From: Actinoplanes cyaneus
GTDB lineage: Bacteria > Actinomycetota > Actinomycetes > Mycobacteriales > Micromonosporaceae
DNA length: 49,833 bases
Direction: 5' to 3'
Assembly (NCBI RefSeq): GCF_016862095.1
Contig: NZ_BOMH01000032.1
Coordinates: 1-49,833 of the forward strand
Numbering within the stretch: position 1 is the first letter of the stretch; every line of letters starts with the position of its first letter. The notes under the pieces are model-generated. The model was given only the letters and a program-made list of their open reading frames with translations. It had not been told where the DNA came from and searched no databases. Below are positions 1 through 8,514 of the stretch, in pieces. The position numbers and the translations under genes are program-made.

Positions 1-23
1 CGACGATCTGGACCACAGCGGAG

Positions 24-63
24 GCAGGACATGAAGATCTTGACCTTGATCTTCATGTCCTGC
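24..63. terminator. Perfect 16-bp inverted repeat beside the amidohydrolase stop
   Basis: Arms 24-39 and 48-63 are perfectly complementary (GCAGGACATGAAGATC and its reverse complement) around an 8-base loop. It lies just beyond the stop of the minus-strand amidohydrolase at 80-82 and has no T-run. A terminator is the simplest reading. The arms are AT-richer than usual terminators here, so an operator or part of a truncated neighbour is also possible. Confidence 0.5.
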
Positions 64-79
64 GCGGTGATTCCAGGCG

Positions 80-1336
80 TCAGAACGTTCCGGCGGAGAG
101 GGCTGCCAGCGCGGTGTGGGCCATGACGCGGATGCCGTGGCCGATGCAGCTCTCGTCGACGTCGAAGTCGCCCTGGTGCAGGTCGTGGCGGACGGCCGAG
201 CCGGGGGCCGCGGTGCCGAGGCGGATCATGGAGCCGGGGACGTGTTCGAGGTAGAACGAGAAGTCCTCGCCGCCCATGCTGATCTCGGCCTCGACGACGC
301 GGTCGGCGCCCAGCGCAGCGCCCGCCGCGCCCGCGACGATGGCGGTGGCCATCCGGTCGTTGATCACCGGAGGGACACCGCGGGTGTATTCCACCTCGAC
401 CTCGGCGCCGGTCGCGGCGACCACGTCGCGGATCAGCTTGGTGACCATCTCGGGGGCCTCGCGCCAGGCGTCCCTGTTGAGGACCCGAACCGTGCCGCTC
501 AGCTCGCCCGAGCCGGGGATCGCGTTGAACGCCTGGCCCGCGTGGACCGAGCCCCAGACCAGGGAGACGCCGGCGCGCGGGTCGACACGGCGGTCGAGCA
601 GGGCCGGCACGTCCACGATGACCCGGCCCAGCGCGTGCACCAGGTCGGCGGTCAGGTGCGGGCGGGCGGTGTGCCCACCCGGGCCGGAGAGCTTGACGTG
701 GACCGTGTCGGCGGCCGCGGTGAACGGGCCGGAACGGACGCCGACCAGGCCGGACGGCAACTGCGGGTAGCAGTGCAGCGCGTAGATCGCGGCGACGTCC
801 TTGAGCCCGCCGGCGGCGATCACCTCGGGCGCGCCGGACGGGATCGCCTCCTCGCCGGGCTGGAACAGCAGCCGCACCCGGCCGGGCAGCTCGCCGCGCT
901 CGTGGAGCTGGGCCAGCGCCAGGCCGAGGCCGAGCAGGATGGTGGTGTGCACGTCGTGGCCGCAGGCGTGGGTGACCTTCTCGACGGTGCTGCGGTACGG
1001 CACGTCCTTGAGGTCGTGCAGCGGCAGCGCGTCCAGGTCGGCGCGGAACGCGATGGCCCGGTCACCCTCGCCGATGTCGCAGATCACGCCGTTGCCGCGG
1101 GGCAGCAGCCGTGGCGCGAGCCCGGCCACGGTCAGCTCGCGGGCGATCAGCGCGGCCGTCTCGAATTCGGAGTGTGACCGTTCCGGGTGGGCGTGGATGT
1201 GCCGTCGGATCGCTACCAGCTCGGCTCCCCGGGCAGCGAGCCAGCGGTCGAGCCGGCCGGGAAGGGGGTCGGCGCCGGGTTGGGGTTCCGGCCACGCCGT
1301 TGCAGCGCCCTCGGGCGCCGTCAGAGCAGTAGTCAC
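80..1336 (-). CDS. M20 family amidohydrolase / carboxypeptidase
   Basis: Zinc-dependent amidohydrolase of the M20D group (IAA-amino acid hydrolase, hippurate hydrolase, N-acyl-amino acid deacylase type), about 418 residues and probably cytoplasmic. The metal motif HACGHDVH, the PGEE catalytic motif, a GGHTARPH dimerisation-domain motif and the late SMGGEDFSFYLE motif are all present in the usual order. The frame is open upstream to an ATG at 1432, but 1337-1432 is much AT-richer than coding DNA here and looks like promoter. I therefore prefer the GTG at 1334-1336, which starts MTTALTAPEG; it has no clear ribosome site. It lies downstream of the mutase gene on the same strand with a 227-base gap, so it probably has its own promoter. 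The acyl-amino acid substrate cannot be told from sequence. Confidence 0.88.
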   Translation of the reverse strand: MTTALTAPEGAATAWPEPQPGADPLPGRLDRWLAARGAELVAIRRHIHAHPERSHSEFETAALIARELTVAGLAPRLLPRGNGVICDIGEGDRAIAFRADLDALPLHDLKDVPYRSTVEKVTHACGHDVHTTILLGLGLALAQLHERGELPGRVRLLFQPGEEAIPSGAPEVIAAGGLKDVAAIYALHCYPQLPSGLVGVRSGPFTAAADTVHVKLSGPGGHTARPHLTADLVHALGRVIVDVPALLDRRVDPRAGVSLVWGSVHAGQAFNAIPGSGELSGTVRVLNRDAWREAPEMVTKLIRDVVAATGAEVEVEYTRGVPPVINDRMATAIVAGAAGAALGADRVVEAEISMGGEDFSFYLEHVPGSMIRLGTAAPGSAVRHDLHQGDFDVDESCIGHGIRVMAHTALAALSAGTF

Positions 1337-1563
1337 GTCGGATACCAGATCACTCTCGTATTTCGTCGGATTTTGCGACGCGCGACAGCTTAATCCGATT
1401 TTGGTCACGCTGTGTAACGGTCGGGTAAACATGGCCGGCCCCGATGGTGCGGTGCTGCGGACGGATTCGCGGGACCCGCGGGAGATCGTCCCGGGCCGCC
1501 GCCTCCATCAACGGGTAGCGAATCACGGAGGTGACGCGACACACCACCAGTACGTCAGCCGGA

Positions 1564-3129
1564 TCAGAACCGCTCGACCGGCCGGTAGACGCCCCACACC
1601 CCGCGCAAGGTGTGGCAGACCTCACCCACCGTTGCACGAAGACGCAACGCCTCCTTCATCAACGGTAGGACGTTGATCGTCCCGGCGGCGGCCTTCGCGA
1701 GATCCGCCAGGGCCGCCTGCACCGCAGGGTCGTCGCGCTCGGCGCGCAGCGTCGCCAGCCGGGCCGCCTGGGCCGCCTCGATCGCCGGGTCGACGCGCAG
1801 CGGCTCGTACTTCTCCTCGGCGTCGGAGGTGAAGCGGTTGACGCCGACCACCACCCGATCGCCGTTGTCGATCTCGTTGGCGATCCGGTACGCCGACTGC
1901 TCGATCTCCGACTTCTGGAAGCCCTGCTCGATCGCGTCGACGGCGGAGCCGTACTCGAAGACGCGCTCGATCAGCGTGGTGGCCTCGTGCTCGACCGCGT
2001 CGGTGAGCGCCTCCACCGCGTACGACCCGGCGAACGGGTCGACGGTGCCGGTGAGGCCGCTCTCGTACGCCAGGACCTGCTGGGTCCGCAGCGCGAGCCG
2101 AGCCGACTTCTCGGTGGGCAGGGCGATCGCCTCGTCGTACGAGTTGGTGTGCAGCGACTGCGTCCCGCCGGCGACCGCGCCGAGCGCCTGGATCGCCACC
2201 CGGACCAGGTTGACCTCGGGCTGCTGCGCGGTGAGCTGCACCCCGGCGGTCTGCGTGTGGAAGCGCAGCATCAGCGACTTCGGATCCTTGGCGCCGAAGT
2301 CGTCGCGCATGATCCGGGCCCACATGCGGCGGGCCGCGCGGAACTTGGCGATCTCCTCCAGCAGGGTGGTCCGGGCGACGAAGAAGAAGCTCAGCCGGGG
2401 CGCGAAGTCGTCGACGGCGAGACCCGCGGCGATCGCGGCGCGCACGTACTCGATGCCGTTGGCGAGGGTGAACGCGATCTCCTGCGCGGGCGTCGCCCCG
2501 GCCTCGGCCATGTGGTAACCGGAGATCGAGATGGTGTTCCACTTGGGGATCTCGGCCCGGCAGTACGCGAACGTGTCGGCCACCAGGCGCAGCGACGGCT
2601 TCGGCGGGAAGATGTACGTCCCCCGGGCGATGTACTCCTTCAGGATGTCGTTCTGGATCGTGCCCTGCAGAGCCGACCCCGGGACTCCCTGCTCCTCGGC
2701 GACGAGCTGGTAGAGCAGGAGCAGCACCGAGCCGGGCGCGTTGATCGTCATCGAGGTGGAGACCTGGTCGAGCGGGATGCCGGCGAAGAGCTGCCGCATG
2801 TCGTCGATCGAGTCGATGGCCACGCCGACCTTGCCGACCTCGCCGTGGGCGATCGGCTCGTCGGAGTCGTAACCCATCTGGGTGGGCAGGTCGAACGCCA
2901 CCGACAGGCCCATCGTCCCGGCCTTCAGCAGCTGGTGGTAGCGGGCGTTGGACTCGGTGGCGGTGCCGAAGCCCGCATACTGCCGCATGGTCCAGGGGCG
3001 CTTGGTGTACATCGTCGGATAGACGCCACGGGTGTAGGGGAATTCACCCGGCTGGTCACTCCCGGCGCTCGACGGCACGTCCTGCGGGCCATAGACCGGC
3101 TTGACAGGGAAACCCGACTCTGCGTTCAC
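1564..3129 (-). CDS. Methylmalonyl-CoA mutase, large (catalytic) chain
   Basis: Adenosylcobalamin-dependent acyl-CoA mutase catalytic chain of 521 residues, with the TIM-barrel domain but no C-terminal B12-binding domain, so it needs a separate small cobalamin-binding subunit encoded outside this window. Residues matching the P. shermanii methylmalonyl-CoA mutase site are present: Tyr51 in RQYAGF (Tyr89 there), Arg169 in ARGTYIFPP (Arg207) and His206 in SGYHMAEAG (His244). Isobutyryl-CoA mutases have Phe and Gln at the first two positions, so methylmalonyl/succinyl-CoA is the likelier substrate. The role would be propionyl-CoA metabolism or methylmalonyl-CoA supply. The start is GTG at 3127-3129. 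A -10-like TAGGAT ends exactly seven bases before it, suggesting a leaderless mRNA, although the same AGGA could act as a weak ribosome site. Confidence 0.9.
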   Translation of the reverse strand: MNAESGFPVKPVYGPQDVPSSAGSDQPGEFPYTRGVYPTMYTKRPWTMRQYAGFGTATESNARYHQLLKAGTMGLSVAFDLPTQMGYDSDEPIAHGEVGKVGVAIDSIDDMRQLFAGIPLDQVSTSMTINAPGSVLLLLYQLVAEEQGVPGSALQGTIQNDILKEYIARGTYIFPPKPSLRLVADTFAYCRAEIPKWNTISISGYHMAEAGATPAQEIAFTLANGIEYVRAAIAAGLAVDDFAPRLSFFFVARTTLLEEIAKFRAARRMWARIMRDDFGAKDPKSLMLRFHTQTAGVQLTAQQPEVNLVRVAIQALGAVAGGTQSLHTNSYDEAIALPTEKSARLALRTQQVLAYESGLTGTVDPFAGSYAVEALTDAVEHEATTLIERVFEYGSAVDAIEQGFQKSEIEQSAYRIANEIDNGDRVVVGVNRFTSDAEEKYEPLRVDPAIEAAQAARLATLRAERDDPAVQAALADLAKAAAGTINVLPLMKEALRLRATVGEVCHTLRGVWGVYRPVERF

Positions 3130-3135
3130 GAGGTG

Positions 3136-3141
3136 ATCCTA
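3136..3141 (-). promoter_or_regulatory. -10 hexamer TAGGAT, leaderless promoter of the mutase gene
   Basis: On the minus strand TAGGAT is followed by six bases and then GTG, placing the predicted transcription start on the first base of the start codon. No convincing -35 is seen. Confidence 0.5.
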
Positions 3142-3291
3142 AGGCTCGTCAAGGCTGACCGGGGCGTCCACCGTCGGCCACTCTGCCGCTACCCTGGGTC
3201 GTTTCCCGGTGAACAGTCAGGTCGTGACTTTCGTTGCGGCAGGCTTCCGGGCAAGATAGCTGCGTTGGCCCGGCCCCCCTAGACCCCCTCG

Positions 3292-5172
3292 GTGGCATCC
3301 TCAGTGACTCAGATTCCGACGTGGAGCAGCGGTGACGCCGCTTCCCTAGGTGGACGCGCTGCCCCCGGCACCCTGATCGGCGGGCGGTACACGCTGCGCG
3401 CCGCGGTGGGTCACGGGGGTATGGGCACGGTCTGGCGCGCGGCGGACACGCTGCTGCGCCGTGACGTGGCGATCAAGGAGGTCATCCTCCCGCCCGGGCT
3501 GGCTCCCAGCGACCGTGACGCGATGTACGAGCGGACCATGCGCGAGGCCCGGGCCGCCGCCGCGCTGCAGCATCCCGCCGTCGTCCAGGTCTACGACGTC
3601 GTGCACGAGAACGGCCGTCCCTGGATCGTGATGGAGCTGCTGGACGCGCGCAGCCTCGCCGACATGGTGATCGAGGACGGGCCGGTCAACCCGCGGGTGG
3701 TCGCCAAGATCGGCATCGCTCTGCTCGGCGCGCTCGAGGTCGCGCACGCGCACGGCGTGCTGCACCGCGACGTGAAGCCGGCCAACGTGCTGATCTGCAA
3801 CGACGGCCGCTGCGTGCTGACCGACTTCGGCGTCGCGCGGATGCCCACCGACGTCCAGCTCACCACCCCCGGCATGGTGCTCGGCTCGCCGCACTTCATC
3901 TCCCCCGAGCGCGCCATGGGTCAGGATTTCGGGCCGCCCAGCGACCTGTTCTCGCTCGGCGTGACGCTCTACACGGCGATCGAGGGGCGTCCGCCGTTCG
4001 ACAAGGGCGACCCGATCGAGACCATGCACGCCGTGGTCGAGGACCCGCCGGCCCCGGTGCAGCGGGCCGGCTCGCTCACCCCGGTGCTGATGGGCCTGCT
4101 GGAGAAGAACCCGGCCCAGCGGATGGACGTGCAGACCGCGCGCACCATGCTGCGCCAGCAGCTCGCCGGGGTGCTGGCCAGCAAGAACCCGCCGCACATG
4201 ATGACCGACCCGTACTCGGTGGTCACCTCGCCGCGTCCGGTGTCGCCGCCGCCCGCGGCCGAGACGCAGGCGATCCCGCCGTCGGGTCAGATCGGCGGGC
4301 GGGCCATGCTCTCGCCCGGCGAGTCGCTCACCGACCACCTGAGCAAGCTGGAGCAGCAGAACTCCGGTGCGGGCCGTCGTCGGGCCCCGGAACCCGAGCC
4401 GGCGTTCCCGACCGCGGCCACCAGCGTCATCCCGCCGCAGAACACCTGGCAGCCGCAGAACACCCGGCCGGGCCGCGTGGTCACCAGCCCCGCCGCCAAG
4501 CGCCGGATGATGCTGCAGAACGCGACGCAGGCGGTGAAGGACACGACCGGCCGCGCCGCCGAGACGTTCCGGGGCTGGCCGCGGAACAAGCAGCTGGCGG
4601 TCGGCGGTGGCGGCGTGGCCGCGCTGCTGGCGATCATCCTGATCTTCTCGCTGACCGGTGGCGACGACAAGACGCCGCAGGCGCAGACCCCGGTCGGCGG
4701 GCAGCCCAGCGCCACGCCGGCGGGCGACGTGCAGACGCAGGACTACAAGGGCAACAAGGCCATCTCGGTGAAGGTGCCCGCGGGCTGGAAGCGGACCGCG
4801 AACGGCAACTACGTGGACTACATCGACCCGGCCGACAAGCTGCGCAAGGTGCGCGTGCTGGCCGAGCCGGGCAAGGCGACACCGGAGAAGTTCGTCACCG
4901 AGATCGCCCCGGCCGGGCTGAAGAAGTCGTCGAACTGCCCGGCCCCGTTCAAGTCGGTCGGGACGAACACCGAGGTGCAGGTCGCCGGGCGCGGCGCCGC
5001 CGAGCTGGAGTACACGTGCGGCGACGGTGACGCCATGCGGCACGGGGTCTGGCGGATGACCCAGGTCGACGGGACGATGTACTCGTTCTTCCTGACCACT
5101 CCGGCGGCCGAGTTCGCCGACAGCAAGAAGTATTTCGACGCCATGGCGGAGAGCTTCCAGCTCAACCTGTGA
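3292..5172 (+). CDS. Membrane-anchored Ser/Thr protein kinase (PknB type)
   Basis: Hanks-type kinase of 626 residues. The kinase domain spans about residues 32-292, with the glycine loop GHGGMGTVW (40-48), Lys62 in VAIKEV, HRD ending at Asp160 (HRDVKPANVL), DFG with Asp178, and GSPHFISPE as the activation-segment end. A proline-rich juxtamembrane linker (about 300-430) leads to one membrane span (about 434-455). An extracellular domain of about 170 residues has no PASTA repeat and does not match a domain I know. It probably senses an envelope signal and phosphorylates cytoplasmic targets. The GTG start has no Shine-Dalgarno, but TAGACC sits six bases upstream, an imperfect leaderless -10. The stop overlaps a possible GTG of the next gene, which fits a shared transcript. 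Confidence 0.93.
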   Translation: MASSVTQIPTWSSGDAASLGGRAAPGTLIGGRYTLRAAVGHGGMGTVWRAADTLLRRDVAIKEVILPPGLAPSDRDAMYERTMREARAAAALQHPAVVQVYDVVHENGRPWIVMELLDARSLADMVIEDGPVNPRVVAKIGIALLGALEVAHAHGVLHRDVKPANVLICNDGRCVLTDFGVARMPTDVQLTTPGMVLGSPHFISPERAMGQDFGPPSDLFSLGVTLYTAIEGRPPFDKGDPIETMHAVVEDPPAPVQRAGSLTPVLMGLLEKNPAQRMDVQTARTMLRQQLAGVLASKNPPHMMTDPYSVVTSPRPVSPPPAAETQAIPPSGQIGGRAMLSPGESLTDHLSKLEQQNSGAGRRRAPEPEPAFPTAATSVIPPQNTWQPQNTRPGRVVTSPAAKRRMMLQNATQAVKDTTGRAAETFRGWPRNKQLAVGGGGVAALLAIILIFSLTGGDDKTPQAQTPVGGQPSATPAGDVQTQDYKGNKAISVKVPAGWKRTANGNYVDYIDPADKLRKVRVLAEPGKATPEKFVTEIAPAGLKKSSNCPAPFKSVGTNTEVQVAGRGAAELEYTCGDGDAMRHGVWRMTQVDGTMYSFFLTTPAAEFADSKKYFDAMAESFQLNL

Positions 5173-5195
5173 CGGCTCTGTGCTATCAATCCGTA

Positions 5196-6845
5196 ATGGC
5201 ACCAGAAGTTGATATTGAGCTGAGGGCGACGGCCGAGGCCTGGCTCGCGGACGATCCGGATCCGGCGAGCCGGGCCGAGCTGCGTGAACTGATCGACGGG
5301 CTCCCGGCCACCGCCGCCGAGCTGCGCGACCGGTTCGCCGGCCCCCTCACCTTCGGCACGGCGGGGCTGCGCGGGCGGCTCCGGGCCGGGCCGAACGGGA
5401 TGAACCTCGCGGTGGTCACCCGCGCCGCGGCCGGCCTGGTCACCTGGCTGGCCGAGCAGGGCGGGCAGGGGCCGCTGGTGATCGGGTTCGACGCCCGGCA
5501 CGGGTCCCGCGAGTTCGCCGAGCAGACCGCCCGGGTGGCGACAGGCGCCGGCCGTGAGGCGCTGCTGATGCCCGGCGTGCTGCCGACCCCGGTCCTGGCG
5601 TACGCGGTGCGTGCCCTGGACGCGGTGGCCGGCGTGATGGTCACCGCCAGCCACAACCCGCCCCAGGACAACGGCTACAAGGTTTATCTCGGGGCTCGGC
5701 TGGGCGGTCCGGCCGGCGACGGTGCGCAGATCGTGCCGCCGGCCGACGCGGGCATCGAGCACGCCATCCGCGCGGTCGCGAGCGTCGACGCGGTTCCGCT
5801 GGGCGAGGCGGGCACGGTTCTGGATCAGGAGACGGTCGAGGGGTACGTGCGGAGCGCCGCCGCCGTCCTCACTCCGGACGGCCCCCGCGATCTGGCCGTC
5901 GCGTACACCCCGCTGCACGGCGTGGGCGGCGAGACCCTGGTCACGGCGTTCGTGGCGGCGGGTTTCGGCGCACCGGCCGTCGTCGCCGACCAGGCCGAGC
6001 CGGACCCGGAGTTCCCCACCGTCGCCTTCCCCAACCCGGAGGAGCCGGGCGCGATGGACCACCTCCTCGCGCTGGCCGGCACGACCGGGGCCGACCTGGC
6101 GATCGCGAACGACCCGGACGCGGACCGGTGCGCCGTGGCGATTCCGGAGGCGGGCGGCTGGCGTCCGTTGCGCGGGGACGAGCTCGGGGTGCTGCTCGCC
6201 GACCATCTGATCCGGCGTGGCGTGCCGGGGACGTACGCCACCACGATCGTCTCGTCGTCGCTGCTGGGGCGGCTGTGCGCGGCGCGCGGCGTGCCGTACG
6301 CGGAGACCCTGACCGGCTTCAAGTGGATCGTCCGCGCCGCGCGGGAGCTGGCGTTCGGCTACGAGGAGGCGCTGGGCTACTGCGTCGCCCCGGCCATGGT
6401 CCGCGACAAGGACGGCATCACCGCCGCGCTGACCGTCGCGGAGCTGGCCGCCGGGCTGAAGGCCGAGGGCCGCACGCTCGGTGACCGGCTGGACGAGCTG
6501 GCGGTCGAGTTCGGGGTGCACGCCACCGACCAGTTGTCGGTGCGGGTGGAGGACCTGGCCGAGATCGGCGCGGCGATGACCCGGGCCCGCAACGCCCCGC
6601 CGGCCACACTGCTCGGCGCGCCGGTGACCGAGGTGCTCGACCGGCTCCCGGAGAACGACGTGCTGACGTTCCGCACCGGGGCCGTCCGGGTCGTCATCCG
6701 CCCGTCGGGGACCGAGCCGAAGCTCAAGGCGTACCTCGAGGTAGTCGAACCTGTCGGCGACGGTGACGTGGCGGCGGCCCGGAGCCGCGCCTCCGGCGGG
6801 CTGACCGCCCTGCGCGCGGAGATCGCGGCCGTGCTCGGCGTGTGA
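5196..6845 (+). CDS. Phospho-sugar mutase (phosphoglucomutase/phosphomannomutase family)
   Basis: Alpha-D-phosphohexomutase family enzyme of 549 residues. TASHNP carries the phosphorylated Ser152, DPDADRCAV is the metal loop, and RPSGTEPK near the C-terminus is the phosphate-binding loop. The length and N-terminus fit the PGM2-like/PgcA-like branch rather than 450-residue PMM/PGM enzymes. Members of that branch can act as phosphopentomutases, which would join the pentose-1-phosphates from deoA to deoC in this window; this is inference. I chose the ATG at 5196 over the GTG at 5169, which overlaps the kinase stop. TATCAA lies six bases before that ATG, nearly a leaderless -10. It could equally make hexose-1-phosphates for the neighbouring polysaccharide genes. 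Confidence 0.88.
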   Translation: MAPEVDIELRATAEAWLADDPDPASRAELRELIDGLPATAAELRDRFAGPLTFGTAGLRGRLRAGPNGMNLAVVTRAAAGLVTWLAEQGGQGPLVIGFDARHGSREFAEQTARVATGAGREALLMPGVLPTPVLAYAVRALDAVAGVMVTASHNPPQDNGYKVYLGARLGGPAGDGAQIVPPADAGIEHAIRAVASVDAVPLGEAGTVLDQETVEGYVRSAAAVLTPDGPRDLAVAYTPLHGVGGETLVTAFVAAGFGAPAVVADQAEPDPEFPTVAFPNPEEPGAMDHLLALAGTTGADLAIANDPDADRCAVAIPEAGGWRPLRGDELGVLLADHLIRRGVPGTYATTIVSSSLLGRLCAARGVPYAETLTGFKWIVRAARELAFGYEEALGYCVAPAMVRDKDGITAALTVAELAAGLKAEGRTLGDRLDELAVEFGVHATDQLSVRVEDLAEIGAAMTRARNAPPATLLGAPVTEVLDRLPENDVLTFRTGAVRVVIRPSGTEPKLKAYLEVVEPVGDGDVAAARSRASGGLTALRAEIAAVLGV

Positions 6846-6850
6846 TCATC

Positions 6851-6885
6851 CCAGGGCCTGTCCGCCGAGGCGTGACAGGCCCTGG
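6851..6885. terminator. Bidirectional terminator hairpin
   Basis: Perfect 12-bp stem: CCAGGGCCTGTC at 6851-6862 pairs with 6874-6885 around an 11-base loop. It lies between the convergent mutase and GPP34 genes and has no T-tract. Confidence 0.75.
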
Positions 6886-6895
6886 ACTCCTCCAG

Positions 6896-7585
6896 TCAGC
6901 TGTTGGCGACCTTGGGGGTGCCCAGGGCCGCCGAGATGGCCTTGCCCAGAGTGAGGACGACCAGCGCGACGCTGGGACGCACGATCGAGTCCTCCAGGTT
7001 GGCGCCACCGGCGAACCCGGCACCGGCCGAGATCGCCTCGAGCCGCTGGTGGGCGCGCTCGGCCTCCTCCGGCGGGAGCTTCAGGGCCGGCTCCATGCGG
7101 GCCGCGCAGAGCAGGGTGGCCAGCGCCGCGGTGCGCTCGTCCGGCGGCGCGTCGGTGGTCAGCGCCGTCGTGAGGCGGCCCCGGATCTCGGCCTCGAACG
7201 CATGGTCGGTCGTCGGGTAGCGGTGCACGTGGATGTAGTCGAGCTGGGTCTCGTCCACGTCCTTCACCACGCCACGGGCGCACAGGTCCTCCAGGACCCG
7301 GGTGCGCAGCCGGTGCCGCAGGCGCTGCAACCACTGGGCGGGGGTGTGCGGCGGGTCGCCGGCCACCTTGGTGAGGACCGCGTCGGCGATCGTGTCCCCG
7401 ATCGGCGACGAGTCCTTGACCTGCAGGTAACCGTCGACGTAGGCGACCCGGCCCGCCAGCGCGAGATCGATCAGCACAGCCGCGGCCATGCCGAGATCGA
7501 GCCCGATCCGGGAGCCGGTCGCCTTACCCGTCTGATCGTCGTACGCGAGAAGTAGGAGTTCCTCAGCGAGCGGAATGGAGGTCAT
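6896..7585 (-). CDS. GPP34 family protein (bacterial GOLPH3/Vps74-like)
   Basis: GPP34 domain protein of 229 residues, recognised by the N-terminal signature SIPLAEELLLLAYDD followed by a largely helical domain. Eukaryotic relatives (GOLPH3, Vps74) bind phosphatidylinositol-4-phosphate and Golgi glycosyltransferases. The bacterial role is not established. Many actinobacteria carry several copies, and this one sits beside a polysaccharide gene island, which is suggestive only. The frame extends to a TTG at 7591, but the ATG at 7583-7585 is better: TATGTT on the minus strand ends six bases before it and no Shine-Dalgarno exists, as in a leaderless mRNA. It converges on the phospho-sugar mutase with a shared terminator between them. 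Confidence 0.88.
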   Translation of the reverse strand: MTSIPLAEELLLLAYDDQTGKATGSRIGLDLGMAAAVLIDLALAGRVAYVDGYLQVKDSSPIGDTIADAVLTKVAGDPPHTPAQWLQRLRHRLRTRVLEDLCARGVVKDVDETQLDYIHVHRYPTTDHAFEAEIRGRLTTALTTDAPPDERTAALATLLCAARMEPALKLPPEEAERAHQRLEAISAGAGFAGGANLEDSIVRPSVALVVLTLGKAISAALGTPKVANS

Positions 7586-7591
7586 GGACAA

Positions 7592-7597
7592 AACATA
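7592..7597 (-). promoter_or_regulatory. -10 hexamer TATGTT, leaderless promoter of the GPP34 gene
   Basis: TATGTT-N6-ATG on the minus strand, within an AT-rich patch (TTATGTTTTG) in otherwise GC-rich DNA. The predicted transcription start is the A of the ATG. Confidence 0.55.
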
Positions 7598-7935
7598 ACG
7601 GCTCAGCGCCCGCTCGCCAGCAGCCAGTCGACCAGGTTCCCGGACGTCCCCCGGCCGACGGGCGGAGAGCGGGACTCACGGTAGCCGCCGAATGATCCGC
7701 AGTGACCGTTTCCCAACTCGGCAAATCCTCCGCCGCCTCGCCGGATGTGCGCGGCGGCGGTCCCGGAGCAGGCGGCTCGACGCCGGAGTTGAGGCGCGGG
7801 GAGGATCGGAAATCCGCCAGTTCGGTCACCGGGAGACGGACCGATCGGGTGGATGCCCGTGCGCGGGGCGCCCCGGACGTCAACCGAGGCGGTCCGGTTA
7901 CCCGGCGATAATCGGCGGGCGCGACACTTGCCAGC
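7598..7935. other. Divergent intergenic region between the GPP34 gene and the acetyltransferase gene
   Basis: About 340 bases with no convincing gene. The open frames crossing it are arginine-, serine- and proline-rich shadows with no start signal. It must hold the promoter of the plus-strand acetyltransferase gene. I see only weak candidates (a GATAATC patch near 7910 and GACACT shortly before the start). No hairpin or repeat stands out. Confidence 0.5.
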
Positions 7936-8460
7936 ATGAACTCCAACTCAACCGAGCCGTTCATCCACCCGTCGGCGGACGTGGAGGACGGCGCCCGGAT
8001 CGGGGCCGGCAGCAAGATCTGGCACATCGCCCACGTGCGCGGGAGCGCCGTGGTCGGCGACGAGTGCGTGATCGGCCGCAACGTCTACCTCGACGCCAAC
8101 ACCGTGGTCGGCAACCGGGTCAAGATCCAGAACAACGTCTCGGTCTACCAGGGCGTGACGATCGAGGACGAGGTCTTCGTCGGCCCGTGCGTGGTCTTCA
8201 CGAACGACCTGCGGCCCCGCGCGCAGAACCCGGACTGGACGATCACTCCGACGCTGGTCAAGCGCGGCGCGTCGATCGGTGCGAACGCGACGCTGGTCTG
8301 CGGCATCACGATCGGCGAGGGCGCGATGATCGCGGCCGGCTCGGTGGTGACCAAGGACGTGGAGCCCTACCAGCTGGTCCGTGGCAACCCGGCGCGGCCG
8401 GCGGCCTGGGTCGACGAGAAGGGCGAGATCGTCAGCCGCGACCCGTCCACGCGTCCCTGA
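7936..8460 (+). CDS. WbpD-like N-acetyltransferase (left-handed beta-helix)
   Basis: Hexapeptide-repeat acyltransferase of 174 residues. From about residue 10 to 150 it is a run of I/V-G-x4 turns (GARIGAGSKI, VVGDECVIGR, VVGNRVKIQN, IGEGAMIAAG), ending with VTKDVEPYQLVRGNPAR, typical of the WbpD/WlbB group. Those enzymes acetylate the 3-amino group of UDP-2-acetamido-3-amino-2,3-dideoxy-glucuronate with acetyl-CoA. Four other genes of that pathway are nearby (dehydrogenase, epimerase, oxidoreductase, aminotransferase), which makes this step the best fit. The gene is alone on its strand and ends at a strong terminator facing the dehydrogenase. A different sugar acetylation cannot be excluded from sequence. 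Confidence 0.85.
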   Translation: MNSNSTEPFIHPSADVEDGARIGAGSKIWHIAHVRGSAVVGDECVIGRNVYLDANTVVGNRVKIQNNVSVYQGVTIEDEVFVGPCVVFTNDLRPRAQNPDWTITPTLVKRGASIGANATLVCGITIGEGAMIAAGSVVTKDVEPYQLVRGNPARPAAWVDEKGEIVSRDPSTRP

Positions 8461-8468
8461 GGATGCGC

Positions 8469-8499
8469 AAAGGCCCCTGGAGCTCATCCAGGGGCCTTT
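8469..8499. terminator. Bidirectional terminator hairpin
   Basis: 13-bp stem: AAAGGCCCCTGGA at 8469-8481 pairs with 8487-8499 around loop GCTCA, with a short A/T pair at each foot. It serves the convergent acetyltransferase and dehydrogenase genes. Confidence 0.85.
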
Positions 8500-8514
8500 T
8501 GCTCGGGTACGGCG

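Noticed and set aside
1337..1432. N-terminal extension of the M20 amidohydrolase
   Set aside because: The stretch is AT-rich and its translation (HSVTKIGLSCRASQNPTKY) is unlike the family; it is more likely promoter.
7563..8081. A 172-residue minus-strand ORF overlapping the GPP34 and acetyltransferase starts
   Set aside because: It overlaps two well-supported genes and their promoters, and its composition is that of an antisense shadow.
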